Assembly (NCBI GenBank): GCA_002025645.1
Contig: CP018783.1
Coordinates: 2,976,001-3,040,000 of the forward strand
Reading direction: 5' to 3'
DNA from: Curtobacterium pusillum
Lineage (GTDB): Bacteria; Actinomycetota; Actinomycetes; Actinomycetales; Microbacteriaceae
DNA length: 64,000 nucleotides
The position numbers and the translations under genes were made by a program. Positions within the stretch are counted from its first letter, which is position 1. Each line of letters opens with the position of its first letter. Under the pieces are notes generated by a model that saw only the letters and a list, made by a program, of their open reading frames with translations, searched no databases and was not told the origin of the DNA. Below, piece by piece: positions 1 through 8,122 of the stretch.

Positions 1-2
1 AC

Positions 3-167
3 CTGGGCGTGGCGACGATGGCGCTCGGGTGGAACTACGGGCCGGGGTGGGACGGGTTGTTCCACGAGGCGTACGGGCTGCCCGTCGACGAGGAGCGGAC
101 CGCCTGGTACCGGGCGCTGTGGAACCTCGACGACGACGGCGTCGAGTGGGCGGAGTCGACCGCTTAG
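3..167 (+). CDS. Aminoglycoside phosphotransferase-like protein, C-terminal end (partial)
   Basis: Only the last 54 codons lie in the window; the 5' part is upstream of base 1. The visible peptide contains the motif ALGWNYGPGW followed by an EAYG...ER..WYRALW segment, which resembles the C-terminal helical region of APH(3')-type aminoglycoside phosphotransferases and related kinases. The catalytic residues are outside the window, so an antibiotic-resistance role cannot be judged and a general small-molecule kinase is equally possible. Its TAG stop overlaps the TAA stop of the convergent M23 peptidase gene by three bases, leaving no intergenic terminator. Confidence 0.6.
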   Translation: MGVATMALGWNYGPGWDGLFHEAYGLPVDEERTAWYRALWNLDDDGVEWAESTA

Positions 168-1480
168 AAGGCCACGCCCCGCGCCTGCATGAACGGGATC
201 GGGTCGACGGTCGCGCCGCCGAGGTGGACCTCGAAGTGCGTGTGGCAGCCGGTCGAGGCGCCCGTGGAGCCGACGAGGGCGATGAGCTGGCCCGCTGACA
301 CCCGCTGGCCCGAGGCGACCCGGTACCCGCCGTTCACGATGTGGCCGTACGCGGTCTGGACACCACCACCGTGGCTGATCCGGACGTAGTTGCCGTAGCC
401 GCCGTACCAGCCCGCGTAGTCGACCGTGCCCGCCGCTGCGGCGACGATCGGCGTGTAGCAGCCGCTCGCGAGGTCGGCGCCGTCGTGCTTCGTGACGACG
501 CCGGTGATGGGGTGCACCCGGTAGCCGTACGGGCTGATGACGTACCCGCTCGCCGGACGGACCCAGCCGGTGCCCGAGCCGGATCCGGGCGAACCGCCGG
601 CTCCGGAGCCACTGCTGCCGGACCCGCCGCCGCCGGTGTTCGCCGCGGCGGCTGCTGCCGCCGCACGTGCTGCGGCTTCCCGTGCCGCCTTCGCCTCGGC
701 CGCCTTGCGGACCTTCTCGCCCTGCGCGAACTCGGCCTCGGTCCGGACGCGGCCGGAGGTCAGGGTCGCGAGCTGCGCGTCGAGCCGTGCCTTGTTGCTC
801 TGTTGTTCGTCGTAGGCCGTCTGGACCGCGTCCGCCGCGGCCTGGGCGGCCTGCATGCGCCGTTCGGCCTCGGCCGCGAGCTCGTCGAGCGCCTCGGACG
901 CACGGTCCGCCTGCGCCGTCAGGGACCGGGCGACGGCGGCGTCGGCGGTGGCAGCGGCCTCGACCCGTTCGGCCTGCTCGGAGAGCTTGCTGAGCGCGCC
1001 GAGGTTGTAGAGGAGGTCCGACGCGTCCTCGCCACCGGTGATGACGGACGCGGTGACGTCCGCGCCGCCGGAGCGGGCCATCTGCGCGGCGAACTGCCCG
1101 GCCTGGGCAGCGCTCTGCTCGGCGATCTCGGCGTGCTCCTCAGCGTCGGCGCGGAGCCGCTGTTCCTTCTCGGCGGCGTCCTGCGCGTCGCTCTGGGCCT
1201 CGAAGAACTCGGTGCCGAGCCGCTTCGCCTCGGCCTCGGCCGCCTTCACCTTGTCGGAGAGGCCGGAGATGATGCCCTTGATCTCGGTGATCTGGTCCTG
1301 CTTCGCGGACTCCTGCCCGCGGGCGGCCATGACCTCGTCCCACGAGGGGTACGTGGCCGCGCTCGCCGTCGGCGCGTCGAGCACCACCGTGCCGAGCAGA
1401 CCCGCGAGTGCGAGTCCGGTGGCGGCGAGGCGGAGGCGCACGGTCGCACGCGGGGAGCGGTGGCTGGTGGGGCGAGTCAC
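164..1480 (-). CDS. Secreted M23 (LytM-type) murein endopeptidase with coiled-coil N-terminal half
   Basis: About 438 residues. A signal peptide (LRLAATGLALAGLLGTVV...ASA) is followed by a long Ala/Glu-rich coiled coil (roughly residues 50-270), a Gly/Ser linker, and a C-terminal LytM domain. The zinc ligands are visible: His332 and Asp336 in HDGAD, and HTH at 413-415. This architecture matches PcsB/EnvC-like hydrolases or hydrolase activators acting on peptidoglycan at division. I chose the GTG at 1480 because a TAGGCT -10 hexamer (1493-1488) ends 7 nt before it, suggesting a leaderless mRNA; ATG at 1498 in the same frame would overlap the promoter. Family assignment is firm; substrate and timing are inferred. 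Confidence 0.9.
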   Translation of the reverse strand: MTRPTSHRSPRATVRLRLAATGLALAGLLGTVVLDAPTASAATYPSWDEVMAARGQESAKQDQITEIKGIISGLSDKVKAAEAEAKRLGTEFFEAQSDAQDAAEKEQRLRADAEEHAEIAEQSAAQAGQFAAQMARSGGADVTASVITGGEDASDLLYNLGALSKLSEQAERVEAAATADAAVARSLTAQADRASEALDELAAEAERRMQAAQAAADAVQTAYDEQQSNKARLDAQLATLTSGRVRTEAEFAQGEKVRKAAEAKAAREAAARAAAAAAAANTGGGGSGSSGSGAGGSPGSGSGTGWVRPASGYVISPYGYRVHPITGVVTKHDGADLASGCYTPIVAAAAGTVDYAGWYGGYGNYVRISHGGGVQTAYGHIVNGGYRVASGQRVSAGQLIALVGSTGASTGCHTHFEVHLGGATVDPIPFMQARGVAF

Positions 1481-1556
1481 GGGCACGAGCCTATACATCC
1501 GTACAGGCAGGAACGGGTGCCGCCGCGCGGCTGTGGACAACTTCCGGGGTGATCGC

Positions 1557-3224
1557 TCAGAAGCCGCGTTCGCGCCGGATGGCATCGGCGCTGCTCACCA
1601 CGTCGCGCTGCAGGACCGCGGCGCCCGACGTGCCGGCGTAGTCGTACACGTCGAAGCCGGTGCAGTGCGTGATCGTGGCCGGGGTGCCCAGTGAGTCCTC
1701 CACCGCGGTCGTCCAGAGGTCCCGCGTGCCGATCACGACGAACGTCGGCGCCGCGTTCCGGTACGCCCCGAGGTCGACGAGCCACGGGTACGTCTGGAAC
1801 GTGTCCCGGACCTGCAGGAGCTGCACGTTCGTCGACGCGTACGTGGCGAGCGGCCGGACGGTCCAGAACTGGCCCACCCCGACGACGTCCCTGCCGCCGG
1901 CCCACCGGTCGAGGCAGGACGCGGGGTCGTACCGTGCCGTGCTGACCGCGCGGGCGGTGCTCGGTGCGGTCGCGACCCCGGCCAGCAGCACCCCCGCGGC
2001 CGCCACCGCCAGGACCACCCGGACACCGCGGCGGGGTCGGTGCACCCGGGTCGTGCGGACGGCGGTGCGCGTGAGCTCGGCGACCGCGACGAGCGCCAGC
2101 AGCGGGGCCGTCACGATCGGCTCGAGGTAGCGCGGGGTCTCCGAACCGGCGACCACGACCCCGACGGACACCGCCACCACTGTGACCAGGGGGAGCGCGG
2201 CGGCGACGAGCACGGTCCGCGAGGTCCGCACCCGCCACGCCCAGACGGTGCCGCCCACGGACAGGAGCACCCCGACGAACAGGAGCAGGAGCCCGGCGTC
2301 CCCGGCGGCGGTCCCCGCGCGGTCGTCGGTGAGCGCCGCGAAGAACCGCAGGGTCTCGCCCGCGCGGGACGGCTGCACGTAGGTGGACGGGTCGAGCGAC
2401 ACGAACGGTCGCAGCGGGATCCGGAGCAGGTACCCGGCGACCGACCCAGCCGTCACCGTGCCGGCGAGCAGCACGACCGGACGCCACGGCAGGCGCCGGG
2501 CGAGCGCGAGCAGCAGCAGGGTCACGACCACCGGCGCGGCGGACCACGGCACGTACAGCGGGTTCGAGGCGGTGGTGCACGCGGCGACGAGTCCGAGCAC
2601 GACGAGCACGGTGACCGAGGCACGCCCGGTCCGGACCGCCCGCAGCACGAGGACCGCGGTGCCGAGCATCGCCAGCACCGCGCCGTAGTAGTAGGTCGTC
2701 GTGAGCAGGAGCGACGCCAGCTCGAGCGACGTCGCGGTGGCCGACGACTCCGTCAGCACCAGGAGCGTCACGAACCCGAGCGCCACCGCGGACACGGCGA
2801 TCCGGGCCGAGCCTCGGGCAGCGGGCATCAGCTCGTTGGCGGCCGCGCGCACCAGGGCGTACACGGCGAGCAGGACGAGCAGCCCGTTCAGCGCCAGGGC
2901 CTGCTGCGGGGTGGCGGTGACCACCGAGCAGAGCAGGTAGACCGGCAGCTCCGGGAAGAAGAACAGCGCGGGGGACATCGCCCACTCGAACGGCTGCCCG
3001 AGCTCCATCGAACGCCGGACGAGCGGCAGCAGCACCGAGTCGCCGTCGTACCAGAGCAGCTTGACGCGGGAGGTGGCGATGACGTGGCGCAGGGCGATGA
3101 CGGACAGGGCCAGCGCGACCAGGCCGCCCAGTGCCTCCCGGCCGGTCGCGGCGACCAGTCCGTGCCACCGCGGGCCGCCCGTCGGACACGCCACGACCGT
3201 CGTCGTGCGCGCGTCGGGAGCCAT
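1557..3224 (-). CDS. Polytopic membrane protein, possible GT-C type glycosyltransferase
   Basis: 555 residues with about ten or more hydrophobic segments. An early extracytoplasmic loop contains WYDGDSV and a following hydrophobic FFFPELPVY segment. This layout, with an acidic motif in the first loop, resembles GT39/ArnT-like GT-C glycosyltransferases that use lipid-phosphate sugars, but no family-specific motif proves it. The C-terminal third is largely soluble and probably extracytoplasmic, with three Cys. The ATG at 3224 follows TACGCT plus a 6-nt spacer, so a leaderless transcript is likely. It lies back to back with pyrE, separated by a 77-bp divergent promoter region. Confidence 0.65.
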   Translation of the reverse strand: MAPDARTTTVVACPTGGPRWHGLVAATGREALGGLVALALSVIALRHVIATSRVKLLWYDGDSVLLPLVRRSMELGQPFEWAMSPALFFFPELPVYLLCSVVTATPQQALALNGLLVLLAVYALVRAAANELMPAARGSARIAVSAVALGFVTLLVLTESSATATSLELASLLLTTTYYYGAVLAMLGTAVLVLRAVRTGRASVTVLVVLGLVAACTTASNPLYVPWSAAPVVVTLLLLALARRLPWRPVVLLAGTVTAGSVAGYLLRIPLRPFVSLDPSTYVQPSRAGETLRFFAALTDDRAGTAAGDAGLLLLFVGVLLSVGGTVWAWRVRTSRTVLVAAALPLVTVVAVSVGVVVAGSETPRYLEPIVTAPLLALVAVAELTRTAVRTTRVHRPRRGVRVVLAVAAAGVLLAGVATAPSTARAVSTARYDPASCLDRWAGGRDVVGVGQFWTVRPLATYASTNVQLLQVRDTFQTYPWLVDLGAYRNAAPTFVVIGTRDLWTTAVEDSLGTPATITHCTGFDVYDYAGTSGAAVLQRDVVSSADAIRRERGF

Positions 3225-3301
3225 GCCCGGAGCGTACCCAGCCCAGGCCCCCGCAGGCTGGGGGAGCGCGTCCCGAGCCCGACCGGCTACCCTTGTGGGC
3301 T

Positions 3302-3853
3302 GTGACCGACGCGCGCGACCAGCTCATCCAGTTCATCACGGACGAAGCGGTGTTCCACGGAGACTTCACCCTCACCAGCGGGAAGAAGGCGACGTACTAC
3401 ATCGACCTCCGCAAGGTGAGCCTGGACCACCGTGTCGCCCCGCTCATCGGCCAGGTCATGACGGACCTCGTCGGCCAGGTGCCGGACGTCGCCGCCGTCG
3501 GTGGTCTGACCATGGGCGCCGACCCGATCGCCAGCGCCGTGCTGCACCAGGCCGCCGCCCGCGGCCTCGCCTACGATGCGTTCGTCGTGCGCAAGGAGCC
3601 GAAGGACCACGGCCGCGGCAAGCAGGTCGAGGGGCCGGACCTCAACGGCAAGCGCGTCGTCGTCCTCGAGGACACCTCCACCACCGGCGGCTCGCCGCTG
3701 AAGGCCGCCGAGGCGCTCGAGCGCGAGGGCGCGATCATCGCCGCCGTGGCCGTCGTCGTCGACCGCGACACCGGTGCGAAGGAGAAGATCGAGGCCGCCG
3801 GGTACCCGTACTTCAGTGCGATCGGGCTGGCTGATCTGGGGCTGAGCGCGTGA
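3302..3853 (+). CDS. pyrE: Orotate phosphoribosyltransferase
   Basis: 183 residues, normal length for bacterial OPRT. It converts orotate plus PRPP to orotidine 5'-monophosphate in de novo pyrimidine synthesis. The PRPP-binding motif VVVLEDTSTTGGS is at about residues 119-131 and the flexible catalytic loop KDHGRGKQVEG at about 101-111. The N-terminal FTLTSGKKATYYID segment is typical. The GTG start is chosen because TACCCT (3288-3293) ends 8 nt upstream and no Shine-Dalgarno is visible; a longer reading with an upstream start would run through the promoter. Its TGA overlaps the GTG of the next gene (GTGA), so the two are translationally coupled. Confidence 0.95.
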   Translation: MTDARDQLIQFITDEAVFHGDFTLTSGKKATYYIDLRKVSLDHRVAPLIGQVMTDLVGQVPDVAAVGGLTMGADPIASAVLHQAAARGLAYDAFVVRKEPKDHGRGKQVEGPDLNGKRVVVLEDTSTTGGSPLKAAEALEREGAIIAAVAVVVDRDTGAKEKIEAAGYPYFSAIGLADLGLSA

Positions 3854-5985
3854 CCGGGGAGCGTCCGGAGGACGCGCACGAGCCCGACCAGACCGCCGGA
3901 CCCGCAGACGGGGACGACGGACTGGAGGCACGGCGCGAGTCCGCCCCGGACGCTCCGTTCCACGGTCTCCGCAGTGCTGCGGACATCTTCGGCGCTCCCC
4001 GCAGCGAGGACGAGTGGCCGTCCCGCCGCGAGCGTCGAGAGGCCGAGAAGACCGCGCGGGAGACCGGTGCGCCGCTCCCCGAACCCTTCGAGCCGGTGCC
4101 GTCCGCCCCGGAGGCCCCCGAGGCGTCTGCGACCCCGTCCGCCGATGACGACGGTGCCACCCAGGCGATCTCGATGCCCGAGCAGCTCACCGCACCGTCG
4201 GTGAACCCGCAGGCGAGCGCCGAGCACGAGCGCGAGACCCTCGGCGAGCGGATCCCGCCGGCCGCCCCGGTCCCGCCGACCTCGACCGCGCCGCACCCCT
4301 CGTCGATCTCGCTCCCGACCGCCCAGTCCCACCGCGACCAGCGCGCCGCCGAGAACCGGGCGATCGAGGACGAGCGCCGCCGCGTCGACCCGTTCGGCGA
4401 AGGACGCAGCGACGTCGACTGGCTCGGCCGGGCGACCGGTTCGCAGCCCACCCCGACGGGCCCTGTCGCGCAGCAGCCCCTCGGCGTCGAGAACGTGCTG
4501 CCCGCCTCCGACGAGCCGCCGAGCTTCACCGAGCTGCTCCGCATCGCCGACGCCGAGGCATCGGGCACCGGCGGACACGAGCGCCCGTTCGACTGGGCGA
4601 TCCGCGACGACGAGGCCGGCGAGGTTCCGGCGACCCTGACGACGAACGCGTTCAACACGACGGCGCTCGCGGGGCACTCGTGGACCCTCGCGGACGAGTC
4701 CGACGACGACGTCGTCTCGGGGGAGATCGAGACGCCGGTCTCCGGGACGCCCGTGGTGCCGACCGCGGCCCCCGAACCGGCGCCCGCGGCCGACGTGACC
4801 GACGAGGCGGAGGGCGAGTCGCGCCTCCAGGCCGAGCCCACCGAACCCGCCGATGCGGCGACCACCGCGCTGCCCGTCGCCGGGACGCCCTGGTGGGCCG
4901 AGCCGGAGGCGACCGTGCCCCCGACCGCCGCCCCGCCGCTCGTCGAGCCCGCCGCTGCCCAGCCGGACGCGCAGGCGTACCCGGCGCACCTGCCGCCCGC
5001 CGTCGGGCAGGACCTCGACGCCGTGATGGGCATCCGCGCCCACGCTCCGGTGGACGACGACGAGCCCGCGCCGCTGCCCGCCGCAGCGCCTGACGACCTC
5101 GACCAGTCCGAGTGGGACGGCCGCGAGACCAGCGACACGAGCGCGATCAAGGACCTGTTCGGCACCGAGGCCGTGGGCCAGCTCGGCGGCACCGGGTACG
5201 ACCCGCACGACAACAGCACGCGGATGATGCCGGCGGTCGGCGGTGCTCCGGCGCACGCTCCTGCTCCGGGCCGGACGCCCGTCGCGCCCGCTGCCCCGGC
5301 CGCGGCTGCCGGCGGTGGTGACCGTGACAACTTCATCAACGAGGGCTTCGCGAAGCTCCGGAACGAGGGACAGCGCGGCAAGCGACTGCTCATCTGGGGT
5401 TCGGTCGCGCTCATCGTGGTGCTGCTCGTCGCCGTGTTCGCCCTGACGCGCTGGATCCTCGGCAACACCATCGAGGACCACACGCCGGCACCGACGTCGA
5501 CGTCGACCTCGGCGGCGTCGGCAGCGGCGTCCAAGGCTGCGTCGCCGTCCGCCGCGCCGTCCGCGCCCGCGTCGTCCGACACGCTGCAGACGCTGCAGTT
5601 CGCGACGACCCCCGCCGCTCCCGGCGAGCACAGCTGGACCGAGCTGGCGGGCGGGGAGTGCCTGTCGCCGTTCACGAACGCGTGGGCGCAGACGTTCACG
5701 GTCGTGGACTGCTCGTCAGCGCACATCGCCCAGCTGACCGCACGGCTGCCGGTGTCGGCAAACCAGTGGCCCGGGCCGGACGCGCTCGCAGCGCAGGCTG
5801 CGGAGCAGTGCCAGACCTCGGCTGCGCTCGACACCTCGGCCGCTGCTGCCTACGGGGACGTCCAGGTGCAGGGGTCCTACGCGCCGGACCAGGCGACGTG
5901 GGACCAGGGGGACACGTTCATCTCGTGCTTCGTGACGCGGTCGTCGGGTGAGGCGCTGACGGGGTCGGTCGCGCCGGGAGCGTAG
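3850..5985 (+). CDS. Long disordered, single-pass membrane protein with septum-formation-like C-terminal domain
   Basis: 711 residues. Residues 1 to about 510 are acidic, Pro/Ala-rich and probably disordered and cytoplasmic. One transmembrane helix follows at about 513-536 (LLIWGSVALIVVLLVAVFAL), then a Ser/Ala/Pro linker and an outer domain of about 120 residues with four Cys (GECLSP, VVDCSS, EQCQTS, FISCFV). The domain resembles the actinobacterial 'septum formation' family, and the Cys are probably disulphide-bonded. The GTG start overlaps the pyrE stop. A link to envelope or division is inference from the domain; coupling to pyrE looks like genomic convenience. Residues about 22-28 are encoded by a copy of the GGACTGGAGGCACGG repeat found elsewhere in intergenic DNA. 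Confidence 0.75.
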   Translation: MTGERPEDAHEPDQTAGPADGDDGLEARRESAPDAPFHGLRSAADIFGAPRSEDEWPSRRERREAEKTARETGAPLPEPFEPVPSAPEAPEASATPSADDDGATQAISMPEQLTAPSVNPQASAEHERETLGERIPPAAPVPPTSTAPHPSSISLPTAQSHRDQRAAENRAIEDERRRVDPFGEGRSDVDWLGRATGSQPTPTGPVAQQPLGVENVLPASDEPPSFTELLRIADAEASGTGGHERPFDWAIRDDEAGEVPATLTTNAFNTTALAGHSWTLADESDDDVVSGEIETPVSGTPVVPTAAPEPAPAADVTDEAEGESRLQAEPTEPADAATTALPVAGTPWWAEPEATVPPTAAPPLVEPAAAQPDAQAYPAHLPPAVGQDLDAVMGIRAHAPVDDDEPAPLPAAAPDDLDQSEWDGRETSDTSAIKDLFGTEAVGQLGGTGYDPHDNSTRMMPAVGGAPAHAPAPGRTPVAPAAPAAAAGGGDRDNFINEGFAKLRNEGQRGKRLLIWGSVALIVVLLVAVFALTRWILGNTIEDHTPAPTSTSTSAASAAASKAASPSAAPSAPASSDTLQTLQFATTPAAPGEHSWTELAGGECLSPFTNAWAQTFTVVDCSSAHIAQLTARLPVSANQWPGPDALAAQAAEQCQTSAALDTSAAAAYGDVQVQGSYAPDQATWDQGDTFISCFVTRSSGEALTGSVAPGA

Positions 5986-5998
5986 TCCGGCGCGACCG
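5966..5998. terminator. Bidirectional hairpin between convergent genes
   Basis: Perfect 12-bp inverted repeat CGGTCGCGCCGG / CCGGCGCGACCG with a 9-nt loop. The loop contains the TAG stop codon of the membrane protein gene, so the left arm is coding. There is no T-tract, as is common in high-GC actinobacteria. It sits between the convergent membrane protein and aldo/keto reductase genes. Confidence 0.6.
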
Positions 5999-6010
5999 AG
6001 CCCGAACGGG

Positions 6011-6964
6011 TCAGGCCGTCGCGGGGACCTTCGACGACACGTCGGAGAGGGTCCGCAGCTCGTCGGCGCTGAGCTCGAGCTCCGCCGAGGCGATCAGCGC
6101 CGGGAGCTGCTCGGTGTTGCGTGCGCTCGCGATCGGGGCGACGACGTCCGGCTGGGCCTGCAACCACGCGAGGGCGACGCTGGCGAGCTCGGTGTCGTGG
6201 GCGTCCGCGATCGTGGCCAGTGCGTCCACCACGGCGAGCCCCTGGTCGGTGAAGTACCCGGAGACCTGTCCTTCGCGGTCCTTGCCCGCGAAGTCCTCCT
6301 TCGTGCGGTACTTCCCGGTGAGGAACCCGGCGGCCAGTGAGAAGTACGGCACGACGCCGAGGCCCTCGGCAGCGGCGAGCGGCGCGATGTCCGACTCGTA
6401 GGGCTCGCGGGTGACGAGGTTGTAGTGCGGCTGGATCGCGACGGGCAGCGCGAGGCCGTTGTCCTTCGCGATGCGGATCCACTCGTCGGCACGCGCACGC
6501 GAGTAGTTCGAGATCGCGGTGTACCGGACGAGGCCCTCCTGCACCAGCTGGTCGAAGGCGCGGACGGTCTCCTCGAGCGGGGTCGACTCGTCGTCGAAGT
6601 GCGCGTAGTACAGGTCGATCCGGTCGGTGCCGAGGCGCTCGAGGCTCGCACGCGCTGCTGCTGCGACGTTCGCGGCGCCGAGGCCGGAGAACTGCGGGTG
6701 CTGGGAGACCTTCGTGGCGATGACGACGTCGTCCCGCTTGCCGGACTTCGCGAACCACGAGCCGATGACCCGCTCGGACTCGCCGCCCTCGTTGCCGGGG
6801 GCCCAGGCGGAGTAGACGTCCGCAGTGTCGACGAAGTCCCCGCCGGCAGCGGTGTACGCGTCGAGCACCTGGTGGGAGGTCTGCTCGTCGGCGGTCCAGC
6901 CGAAGACGTTGCCGCCGAGGGCGAGGGGGAACACGGTGAGGTCGCTGGTTCCGATGCGGGGCAT
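6011..6964 (-). CDS. Aldo/keto reductase
   Basis: 317 residues, the usual AKR TIM-barrel length. The catalytic tetrad is recognisable: Asp and Tyr in DTADVYS, Lys in VIATKVS, and His in YYAHFDD. The N-terminus (RIGTSDLTVFPLALGGNVFG) is typical of the AKR11/YajO-like group of NADPH-dependent reductases. The ATG at 6964 is preferred over an in-frame upstream ATG because GAAAGGA lies 6 nt before it. It is convergent with the upstream membrane protein gene and monocistronic. The substrate cannot be predicted. Confidence 0.92.
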   Translation of the reverse strand: MPRIGTSDLTVFPLALGGNVFGWTADEQTSHQVLDAYTAAGGDFVDTADVYSAWAPGNEGGESERVIGSWFAKSGKRDDVVIATKVSQHPQFSGLGAANVAAAARASLERLGTDRIDLYYAHFDDESTPLEETVRAFDQLVQEGLVRYTAISNYSRARADEWIRIAKDNGLALPVAIQPHYNLVTREPYESDIAPLAAAEGLGVVPYFSLAAGFLTGKYRTKEDFAGKDREGQVSGYFTDQGLAVVDALATIADAHDTELASVALAWLQAQPDVVAPIASARNTEQLPALIASAELELSADELRTLSDVSSKVPATA

Positions 6965-7071
6965 GGGGGTCCTTTCGTGCACGGGGTTGGAGCGGTCCGT
7001 CCCACGCTATGCCTCGACCCTTGGTGCGACGTCTCCGGACGTCACGCAGCGCGGTGCGCTTCCATGGACCC

Positions 7072-7716
7072 ATGTCCGCGCTCACCACCGCCCTCGCCGA
7101 CCCGCGTTCCTCCGTCCGCCTGCGCGCCGTCATGGACGCCGGGACCCACCCGGACCCGGCGGACCTCGACGTGCTCGTGGAGCAGTGCGCGGTGGAGCCG
7201 GACTTCTTCGTCCGCGACATGCTCACGTGGGCGCTCATCCGGCAGCCCGCCGACGAGGTGGTCCGACGGGTGCTGCCGGAGCTCGAACGACCGGTGCCGC
7301 AGGCCAGGAGCCAGGCGCTGCACACCTTGTCGAAGATCGGCGACCCGAGCGTCTGGCCGTCGGTCCGTCCGCTGCTCCGTGACCCGGACGTCGAGGTCCT
7401 GCGGGCCGCCTGGCGCACCGCCGCCGCGATCGTGCCGGACGCCGAGTCCGCTGCACTCGCACGGACGCTCGCGACGCACCTCGGGCAGGGGGACCGTGAG
7501 ACGCGCCTGAGCCTCAGCCGGGCGGTCGTCGCCCTCGGCGAGGACACGGTCCGCCCCGTCCTCGACGACGCTGGCGGCAGCTCGGACGCCGAGGTCCGGG
7601 CGCACGTCGCTGAGATCGACCGGATGCTCCACGACCCGGACGCCGCGAGTGCGCTCGCCGTCGAGCGTGCCCGCCGCGAGGTCGCGCTCGGCCGCACGCG
7701 GTCCGCGAAGGGTTGA
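7072..7716 (+). CDS. HEAT-repeat protein
   Basis: 214 residues, nearly all helical, with repeated HEAT-like units (DPRSSVRLRAVMDAG, QARSQALHTLSKIGDPSVW, DPDVEVLRAAWRTAAAI, DAEVRAHVAEIDRML). Such scaffolds bind proteins or nucleic acids or act as lyase subunits, but no catalytic motif is visible. The ATG at 7072 is preferred over an upstream in-frame start because the 21 extra residues are Arg-rich and overlap the likely promoter. It is divergent from the aldo/keto reductase gene. The next 400 bases hold only repeats and a riboswitch. Confidence 0.8.
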   Translation: MSALTTALADPRSSVRLRAVMDAGTHPDPADLDVLVEQCAVEPDFFVRDMLTWALIRQPADEVVRRVLPELERPVPQARSQALHTLSKIGDPSVWPSVRPLLRDPDVEVLRAAWRTAAAIVPDAESAALARTLATHLGQGDRETRLSLSRAVVALGEDTVRPVLDDAGGSSDAEVRAHVAEIDRMLHDPDAASALAVERARREVALGRTRSAKG

Positions 7717-7743
7717 TCGCCGAGCTCGCGCCGCTCGCGGCGA

Positions 7744-7806
7744 CGTTTCGTGAGCAGAAATGGTCGGGTTCGCGGACGTGACCCGACCATTTCTGCTCAC
7801 GAAACG
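7744..7806. repeat. Dispersed palindrome family A, copy 1
   Basis: Perfect 26-bp inverted repeat with arms 7744-7769 and 7781-7806 and an 11-nt loop. The arm core is GTGAGCAGAAATGGTCGGGT. Further copies lie at 36947, 38808 and 53199. This copy lies between a HEAT gene and a riboswitch-controlled gene on the same strand, so it might also stop transcription from upstream. Confidence 0.9.
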
Positions 7807-7830
7807 CAGTGGGCGCGACCCGTCGACGGA

Positions 7831-7866
7831 CTGGAGGCGCGTGGCGGCCCCGCCACGCGCCTCCAG
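7831..7866. repeat. Dispersed palindrome family B, copy 1
   Basis: Inverted repeat CTGGAGGCGCGTGGCG / CGCCACGCGCCTCCAG (16 bp, 4-nt loop), preceded by CGGA. The outer CTGGAGGCGCG is shared with the palindrome at 46491 and with single-arm copies elsewhere, while the inner part of the stem differs. It is terminator-like in shape but has no T-tract. Confidence 0.75.
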
Positions 7867-7962
7867 GCAGGTACGGGGCGGGTCGGGGAACACCGGAATT
7901 CGGGATGCCGAACAGGGCCGATCGGCTTGCGCACGCGGATCGGAGCGCGCCAAGGTGGGTGT

Positions 7963-8077
7963 CGAAGGGGAGTAGCTCCCAGCGCGTGCATCGACACACT
8001 GGCCATCACGACGATCGGCCCGGTGCACGTGGCCCTCGAGGCGAGCGAGACCTTCGGCCGTTCCGCCATGGCCGAAG
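7963..8077 (+). promoter_or_regulatory. yybP-ykoY (manganese) riboswitch and expression platform
   Basis: The two conserved loops of the yybP-ykoY aptamer are present in order and spacing: CGAAGGGGAGTAGC at 7963-7976 and GCGAGACCTTCG at 8045-8056. The closing P1 helix pairs CGAAGG (7963-7968) with CCTTCG (8051-8056). Immediately downstream, CTTCGGCC (8052-8059) can instead pair with GGCCGAAG (8070-8077). That 8-bp hairpin excludes P1, so it is the likely expression platform: Mn2+ would stabilise P1 and permit expression. The class senses Mn2+ and usually controls Mn export or Mn-linked membrane proteins, which fits the exchanger gene that starts 46 nt later. Confidence 0.85.
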
Positions 8078-8122
8078 CCGCTCGAGTGTGTGCAGCGTCA
8101 TGGCTCGACCACGAGGACCACC

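Noticed and set aside
341-1552. 403-codon plus-strand frame opposite the M23 peptidase gene
   Set aside because: The minus strand encodes signal peptide, coiled coil and complete zinc motif; the plus frame has none.
7744-7806. Insertion-sequence terminal inverted repeats
   Set aside because: The arms are separated by only 11 nt, with no transposase gene between or near them and no target-site duplication visible. A REP- or MITE-like element remains possible.
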